NCBI GenBank assembly: GCA_029783825.1
Contig: JAREIK010002450.1
Span: 2,408,039 to 2,472,038 of the forward strand
DNA length: 64,000 nucleotides
DNA from: Sapria himalayana
Taxonomy: Eukaryota; Streptophyta; Magnoliopsida; Malpighiales; Rafflesiaceae
Direction: 5' to 3'
This document shows, piece by piece, positions 56,885 to 64,000 of the stretch. A program made the translations under genes and the position numbers. The first letter of the stretch is position 1. Every line of letters begins with the position of its first letter. A model generated the notes under the pieces. That model was not told where the DNA came from. It did not search any database and saw only the letters and a program-made list of their open reading frames with translations.

Positions 56885-58170
56885 TAAAGTTATTGGTCTT
56901 CAAATTTTATTTTCATCATAAAACACTTGAAATTATTTGGAGTTAAATTCTCATTCTCAGTCATATCTTATTGTTTTAATCTTTCTTTAACTTTCTTTTT
57001 TTACTAGAACTTCTTGAAGACTTCAAAACTTCTATTTTTTGCTTTAAGAAATTAATCCATGTTTTTTCATGGAAGATCATCAATGAAAAAAAAAGTTGTT
57101 GTTACCAAGCAATGTTAACTTGATCAATCTACACACATCATTATGGGTGAGCTCATGTGGCTTGTTGGCTCATGTCTAACCCATTTGGAAAATTTATTTT
57201 CAATTATTTCCAATTAGACACCCTTTACAAATATAGTCAGGATGGTTGATGCAAAGTAGACTTTTCACCATTTCATTCTGAGATAGATGATAAAGACTTT
57301 TAAAATTGAGATCCCCAAAATAAAGTTGCCATAGACATGACGCATCTTTCTAGCAAGCTATCAAGTATTAATATAATTTTGTATGTTGATCTTGACCAAT
57401 ATTAAATTTTTTGACATTGGGACTTTAGCAATTAAATTATTCTAGTTATCTTTTATAGAATAAATATGATCCTTCATATGAATATCATAACTTTTCTCTA
57501 ATAGTTATCTCAAAGTTAGGATGTTTTTTTTCATATTTAGCTCATCATTGACATTGGGCATAAATTGATACCTCTTATCTTTCAAAGAGATAAGAACATT
57601 GTCTTTTCCATTTAATGCTATTATGTAATTATTTCCTAATGAGATATTTCTGCTTATTGATTCATCTAACTCAATGAGCTTGTCTTTGCATACATATATG
57701 TGATTGATTGTGCTATTGTCAAGATACTAGACATTTAATTAGATGACACCTTCACTCTCTTATCTTGTGAAAATAAACATTTCTTTATAATTAATTTTAT
57801 CTTCGACATAATTAGCATTCTCTTTACTTCTTTGTTACAAGCTCAACATTTTGTAGAATAATGTCCAAACTTCGCTAACATTATAGCAACACACTGAAGA
57901 TTTGTCAATCCTCAGTTTTTGATTGCCTATTCCATTATCACATGTTGATGGTTTTCCTTTCTAATAGTTTTAATTGGAGTCATCATTGTTGTAATTATAA
58001 CATTCTTTATGATCATGACTTTTATCGCATCCATGATCTCTACCTATGCTTCGATTATGTTGGTTTCTATTACTACTTTTGCTTTTCATGCATATCATTG
58101 AGTTAAAATTTGATGAATTCCCCAATGATTTATTTCTTTTTATTATGCTACTATTCATATTCTTATATTG
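56885..58170 (-). pseudogene. copia-4 relic (gag end, protease region, integrase start), minus strand
   Basis: Reading leftward from 58158: an Arg/Gly/Asn-type linker (frame 58158-57970, NRSIGRDHGCDKSHDH), then a zinc knuckle near 57890-57840 disrupted by a shift (CYN......FGHY pattern in the DNA). A damaged protease block NHICMQ follows, then NGKGNVLI-like and ILSLGQL-like sequence. The pre-integrase region is clear: DASCLWQLYFGDLNFKSLYH, LSQNEMVKSLLCINHPDYIC, KGCLIGN. The integrase core starts DVCRLIKLTLLGNNNFFFS, KTWINFLKQKIEVLK and EFNSK.FQVFYDENKI near 56950-56900. It stops beside the 14-bp tandem repeat. RT and RNase H are missing. Confidence 0.85.
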
Positions 58171-58744
58171 ATCATTATATTTACTTTATTTTCATCTCTT
58201 TCATATCTTTAGTTTTTACATTTATCACAATGATGTGTTCAAATTTAAGATCTAATAAACAAAGTGTTTTCTCTATTATCCTAATAGATTTTACATTTTA
58301 TGATTCCATAATGTAAAGATCCTAATTTGCATTTTAATGTTTGTTGAGGGACCCTCTTCACTAAATTGGATCAATGATTTACAACTTTTTTAGTGTTTGC
58401 TTGGAAAATTTTTGAACGTAAAGTCTATTCAAAATCCTCACTATGTAATACGTGTTAGATGAGGTTGAGAGGGTCCTCGACTTTTTTTTCTCATATCTTT
58501 CAAACGAGCTTCATTTGGATGGGGCTAGCACAACATTTTTATTTTGCTCACAAAACCCTATCTATGATATTACATGCAACATATGCACTAAGAAAAGCTT
58601 TCATATGATGTTTTAGTTGACATTATTGATATTAATAAGTAATGAACTTTGAAGGATTTCACACCCCATTTCATATATATCATTATAGAATTAATTTGAG
58701 AAATCTATTCATTCAAATGAATTCAAAATACTAGAAAACCTTGG
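58171..58744. other. Spacer before the third GAA-type array
   Basis: No gene seen. GTTGAGGGACCCTCTT (58343) and GTTGAGAGGGTCCTCGAC (58464) form a loose inverted pair about 120 bp apart, possibly the ends of a small element. Confidence 0.45.
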
Positions 58745-58974
58745 AGGTGTCCCAACAAGAATAGTATAATAAGTAGGAAGAGGAGAAAAAGAAAAATGAG
58801 GAGTAGAAAAATGAGAAGATGTACAAGAAAAAGAAAAACAAGAAAAAGAAAAATAAGAAAAAAGAAAATGATGAACAAAAAGAACAAAAAGAATAATAAG
58901 AAGAACAAGAGTAACAAGAATAAAAAAGAAGAATAAGTAGAAGAAGAAATAAAGAAAAAGAAGAGAAGGAGAAA

Positions 58975-59007
<33 letters not shown>

Positions 59008-60605
59008 GTTGAAGAAGAAAAGAAAGAAGAAAAATAATAATAACAAGAAAAAGAATATAAAGAAAAGGAAGAAAGTTGATGAAGAAGAGAAAGAAGAAAA
59101 TGAAAAAAAGGAAGAAGAAAAAAAAAGAAAACAAATAAGAAGAAGAAGAAAGAAGACGAAGAAGATATGGAAGAAGAAATTGAAGAACAAAAAGAAGAAA
59201 AGGAAAGAGTGAAGGAAGAAAAAATTGAAGAAGAACAAGAAGAGAATAAAGAAGTAAAGAAATAGGAAAAAATAGAATAAGAAAAGGAAGTAGAAGTAGA
59301 AGAGAAAAATAATGAAAAAAAATGAAGAAATGAATAATATGAATAAGAAGAAAAATGAGAAGAATAAAAAGTAGTAGAAGAAGAATAATTAAAAGAAGAG
59401 AAAGAAGAAGAAGAAGAATAAAAGGAATAATAATAATAATAATAATAATAAGAAAAATATGAAAGGAAGAAGAAGCAGAAAAAGAAAGGGAAGAGAAAAA
59501 TGAAGAATAAAAAGAAGAAGAAGTTGAAGATAATGAATAAGAAGAAAAAAATAAATAAAAAGCAAAGGAACAAGAAGATGAAGAAAAATAAGAATAAGAA
59601 AAGGAGGAGGAAGAAAAGAAATAAAAGGAAAAAGAAGAAGAGGAAACTAAACATGGAAAAGAAGAAGAAGAAAAAGAAGAAAAAGAAGAAAAAGAAAAAG
59701 AAGAAAAAGAAAAAGAAGAAAAAGAAAAAGAAAAATAAGAGAAAGAAGAAAAAAAGATGATAAAAAGAAGTAGAAGATGAAGAATAAGAAGAAGAAGAAG
59801 AAAAAAGAATTAAATGAAGAAGAATAAGAAGAAGAAAAGAAAGAAGAAAAATTAGAAGAAAAAGAAGTAAAATAAGAAGAGAAAGAATTAAGAAGAAAAA
59901 TAATAAGAAAAGAAAGAATAAAAAAATGAATAGAGACAAAGAGAAAGAATAAGAAAAATAAAAGAAAAAGTAAGAAGAAGAAGTGGAAGAAGAAGAAGAA
60001 GAGGAAGAAAAAATAGTTGAAAAAAAAGAAGAAAAAACAAAGAAAGAAGAAGAAGAAGAGAATAAAAACAACAAGAAAAAGAAAAAATAGAAGAAAAAAA
60101 AAAGAATAGGAAAGGAAAGAAATAGAGGAATAAAAAGAAGAAGAAGAATAATAATAATAATAAATAGAAGAATAAGATGTAAAAGAAGAAAAGAAGAATA
60201 ATAGGAAAAAGAAAAAAGAATAAGAAAATAAAAAAAAAGAAGTAAAAGAAGAGAAACAAGAAAATGAAAATGAAAAAAAGAAAGAAGAATAAGAAGAAAA
60301 AAAAAAGAATTGGAAGAAGAAGAAGAAAAAGAAAAGGAAGAAAAAAAGAGGAAAAATAAGTAGAAAAAAAAGGAAGAATAAGAAGAAAAAAAAGAGAAAA
60401 GATGAAGAAGAAGAAGAAAATAAAAAAAGAAAAAGAAGAAGACAAAATAGAAGAAGAAAATGAGGAGAAGGAGGAAGAGCACTTAGAAGAAGAAGAAGAA
60501 GAAGAAGATAAATAAGAAAAAAAGGAAGAAGAAAAAAAAAGAGAACCAAAAGAAGGGAAAATAGGTAAAGAAGATAAAGAAGACAAAGTAAAAGAATAAT
60601 TAGAA

Positions 60606-60638
<33 letters not shown>

Positions 60639-63600
60639 GTAGAAGAAGATAAATATGAACAAGAATAAGAAGTTGAAAAAGAAAAGGTTGAAGAGAAAGA
60701 ATAAGAAAAAGAAGTATAAGAAAAAAAAAGAATAAGAACTATAAGAAGAATGAGAAAAAAATAAGGAAGAATATGAGGAAGAAGAAGTACAAGAAGGAGA
60801 AGGGTATGCAGAAGAAGAAGAGGAAGAAGAAGTCGAAGAAAAATATGAAGAAAAAAAAAAGAAGAGGAAGAAGAATAAGTATAAAAAAATAAGAAAAAGA
60901 ATTAGAAAAAGAAGAAAAAGTAAAAGAAGAAAAGGATGTGAAAGAAGATGAAAAAAAAGAATAACAATAAGAAGTTGAAGAAGAATATGATGATAAAGAA
61001 GATGAAGATTTAGAAGAAGAAGAAGAAGAAGAGAAGAGAAGAAAAATAAGAAGTAGAAGTTAGAAAGGATATAAAAGAAGTGGAAGAAGATGAGAAGAAA
61101 GAGAAGAGGAAGAAAACAAAGAAAAAAAGTGGAAGATAAAAAGGATGAGGAGGAAGAAAAAGAAGAATAGGAGGAGGATGAAGAAAAAAAAGAAGTTGTA
61201 GAATAATAAAAGGAAGAAGAAGAAGAAGAAGAAGAAGAATGAAAGGATTTGTAGGAAAAAGAAGAATAAGAGGTGTAGGAAGAAGTAGAAGAAAAAGAAG
61301 AAAGAGAAGAAAGAGAAGAAAGAGAAGAAAGAGAAGAAAGACAAGAAAGAGAAGAAAGATAAGAAAGATAAGAAAAAGAAGAAAAAGGATAAGACATAGA
61401 AAAGGAACATGAAGATATAGAAATATAAGAAAGAAAGTAAGTAGAAGAATAAAAAGAAGGGGAAGAGATGAAATAGAAGAAGAAGAAGAAGGCTAAGAAA
61501 ATGAATAAGAAAAAGAAGAGTGAGAAGAAAATAAGATTTAGAAAAAGAAGAAACAAATGAAGAAAAACAAGAAGAGGAGGAGGAGGAAACAAAGAAATAG
61601 AAAAAGAAAATGTAGAACAAGAAAAGAAGAAGAAAAATGAAGATAAAGAAAAAGGAAAAATAGAAGTGGAAAAAGAAGAAAAATATGAAGAATAGGAAGA
61701 AAAAGTAGAAGAAGATGAAGAAAATAAGAATAGAATATAAAATAAGATGAATAAGAAAAAGAGAACAAGATGAAGTAGAAGAAAAAGAAAAAGAAGAAAA
61801 TTAAGTAAAAGAAGAGGAAGAGAAAAAAGAAGAATAAGAAGAAGAAGAAGAAGAGAAAGAAGAAGAAGAGAAAGAAGAAGAAGAGAAAGAAGAAGAAGAG
61901 AAAGAAGAAGAAGAGAAAGAAGAAGAAGAGAAAGAAGAAAAAGAAAAGAAGAAAAAGAAGAAGAAAAAGAAAAAGAAGAGAAAGAGAAGAAGAAGAAGAA
62001 GAAGAAGAAGAAGTTGAAGAAGAGTATGAAAGAAGAAGAAGAAGAAGAAGAGAAAAAAAATAATATGAAGAAGAAGAAGTTGTAGAGAAATAAGAGGAAA
62101 AAGAAAAAGTAGCATAATAAAATTTAAAAAAAAGAAAATAAAGATTGAGAATAGAAGATGAATAAAATATAAAATAAGAGAATAAGAAAATGAGAAAAAG
62201 AGGAAGTAGAACAAAAAAAAAAGAGAAACAAGAAGAGAAAGAATAAGTGAAAAAAATAAGAAGAATAACTAAGAGAGGAGGAGGAAGAAGAAGAAGATTT
62301 ATAAGAAGAAGAAAAAAAGAAGAAAAGAAAGAGGAATAAAAAAAAAGAATAAGCTGAAGAAGGGGAAATTGGAGAAGAAGAAGAAAAAAAACAAAGTAGA
62401 AGAACAATCAGAAAAAGATGAAGAAGTGTAAAAAGAAAAAGAAGAAGAGGAAGAAGATGATGATGAAAAAAAGAAGATGAAAAAAAGGACAGGGTGGTGA
62501 TGAAGAATAAAAATCAAAAGAGAAAGAAATAGAAAAAGAAGAAAAAGAATAAGATGAACTATAAAAAGAAGAATAAGAAGAATAAGAATAAGAAAAGAAA
62601 GAAATATATGAGGAAGAAGTAGAAGAAGGAGAATGGTATGAAGTAGAAGAAGAGTAAGAAGTAAAAGTAGAAAAAAATAAGAAAAAGAAATAGAAGGAGA
62701 ATAAAAAACATAAGAAGTAGAAGAAGAAGATGTAAAAGAGGAGGAAAAAGAAGAATAGAAAGAAGTCGTTGAAGAAGATGATTATGGTGGAGAAGAGGAA
62801 GATGGAGAAGACGGATAAAAGAAAACAAAATAAAATGAAAAAAATGAAGTGGATAAAAAAGTAATGAAAGAAGAAAAGGAATAATAGAAAAATAAGAAGA
62901 AAGCAAATAAGACTAAGAAAAATTGAAAAATAAAGAGAACGAAGAAAAACAAGACTAAGAATAAGCAATAAAAGACAGTTGGAGAAGAACAAGAAAAAGA
63001 AGAAGAATAAAAAAAAAAGAAGTTGTGGAAGATGAAGAAGAGGAAGAGGTAGAAGATGAAGAAGAAGTGGAAGAAGAGGATGAAAAAAATAAGAAAAATA
63101 ATTAAAGGAGGAGGAAGAAGACAAAGAAGGAGGAGGAGGAGGAGGAGAAAAAGAAGAAAAAGAAGAAAAAGAAAAAAAAGAAGAAAATGAAGAAAATGAA
63201 AGAAAAATAGGGCTAAGAAAAGAAAGAAAAATAGGGCTAAGAAAAGAAAGAAGAGGAAGAGGAGGTGTACTAAGAAGAAGAATAATAATAAAAATAAGAA
63301 AAATAAGAATAATAATAAAGCATAAAAAGAGAAAGATGAAGAAATAAAAGAAAAAGATGAAGAAAAAGACTAAGAAGTTGAATAAGAAGAAAAAGATAAA
63401 GTAAAAGAAGAAGAAAAGTAATATGAAGAAGAGTTGGAAGAAGACAAAGAAGTAAAAGAAGAAGAACAAAAAAAAAGAATAAGAAGAATTACAGAGAGAA
63501 AAAGATTAACATTAAAAGGAAGAATAATTAGACAAGAAAATAGAAGAAGATGAAAAAGAAGAATAGGAGGAAGAGTAAAAATAAAAAGAAATATAATAAT

Positions 63601-64000
63601 AATATATAGTACAAGAAAAGAAGAAGATGAAGAAGAAAAAAAAGAATAATAATAATAAAAGGAAGAAGACGAAGAAAAAGAAGAAAATAGGAAAAATAAG
63701 AAAAAGTAGAAGAAGAAAAAAAAAGAAAAAGTAGTAGTAGTAGTAGTAGTAGTAGAAGAAAAAAAGGAAAAATAAGAAGAAGATCAAAAGATTAATAGAA
63801 GAAGAAAAAAAAATAAAAAGAAAAGAAAGAAGTAGAAGAAGAGTTAGAGAAAGATGAAGAACAATAAGAAGATGAAGAAGAAGAGTAAGAAGAAGATGAA
63901 AAAAATAAGAATAAAAAAAAGAAGAAAATGAATAAAAAGAAGAACATGAGGATGAAGAAGAAGAAGAATAAAATAAAAAATAAAAAGATGAAGAAGAGGT
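58745..64000 (+). repeat. GAA-type purine array 3, running off the window end
   Basis: More than 5.2 kb with purines on the plus strand. Sub-blocks include (AAT)n at 58979-59006, 59427-59450 and 60608-60638. A 9-bp unit AGAGAAGAA occurs at about 61300-61370 and a 15-bp unit AGAAGAAGAGAAAGA, about six copies, at 61846-61938. GAAAGAAAAATAGGGCTAA occurs twice near 63199-63245, and (GTA)n at 63729-63755. Minus-strand frames up to 583 codons (60482-58731) consist almost entirely of Phe, Leu, Ser, Tyr and Ile and are repeat artefacts. Confidence 0.97.

Noticed and set aside
58731..60482. 583-codon open frame on the minus strand
   Set aside because: It consists almost only of Phe, Leu, Ser, Tyr and Ile because it reads the TTC/TTA complement of the GAA-type array. 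There is no domain, and equally long frames exist in the other frames.
1..64000. CRISPR array, tRNA or rRNA genes, bacterial-style operon or viral genome
   Set aside because: No equal-length spacers between identical repeats, no tRNA cloverleaf and no rRNA signature were seen by eye. All protein signatures belong to plant transposable elements. The only tRNA-like words are retrotransposon primer sites.

Overview
The window is intergenic, repeat-rich nuclear DNA of a flowering plant. It is AT-rich and packed with plant-type transposable elements: Ty1/copia and Ty3/gypsy retrotransposons, CACTA (En/Spm) DNA transposons carrying TNP2 and Ptta-type genes, and a plant LINE ORF1 with a DUF4283-like domain. 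I see no intact host gene and no tRNA, rRNA, CRISPR array or bacterial-type operon. The species cannot be named from this sequence. Every transposon gene here carries stops, frameshifts or lost catalytic residues, so the window looks like old, probably silenced heterochromatin.

Layout. 1-2618 is AT-rich with nothing recognised. 2619-7246 is a complete but dead copia element (234-bp LTRs, 5-bp target duplication TAAGA). 8560-11740 is a copy of an unclassified ~2.1-kb non-coding repeat (called X here) carrying two GC-rich islands (R1, R2). 12069-13555 is a CACTA transposase relic. 13556-17160 is a copia relic split by an inverted copy of X. 17190-18060 is a partial X, and 18061-19354 a minus-strand copia relic. 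19472-24790 is a gypsy element of chromovirus type with a 5' LTR, degraded gag-PR-RT-RH-IN and no 3' LTR. 24885-25265 is a palindromic TA/TGTACA microsatellite, and 25290-26837 the 3' end of a CACTA element. 26838-28740 is a GAA-type array. 29139-38788 is a nearly complete CACTA element with TNP2 and Ptta genes, interrupted by two more GC-rich islands (R3, R4). 39656-43530 is a second GAA-type array. 43621-44470 is a LINE ORF1 relic. 44900-46850 is another X. 46946-49910 is a second gypsy relic, followed by an inverted X (49950-50960). 53841-54583 is a minus-strand gypsy gag of Athila/Tat type. 56298-56780 is a dense GAGCTC-rich array. 56885-58170 is a minus-strand copia relic. 58745 to the window end is a third, >5-kb GAA-type array.

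Nothing here works together as a pathway. The history is one of nested insertion followed by decay. The features most worth a second look are the ~11 kb of GAA-type purine-strand DNA in three arrays of the same orientation, the GAGCTC array, the GC-rich island family (R1-R4) and the non-coding X family in both orientations. I found no evidence of a novel functional gene system.
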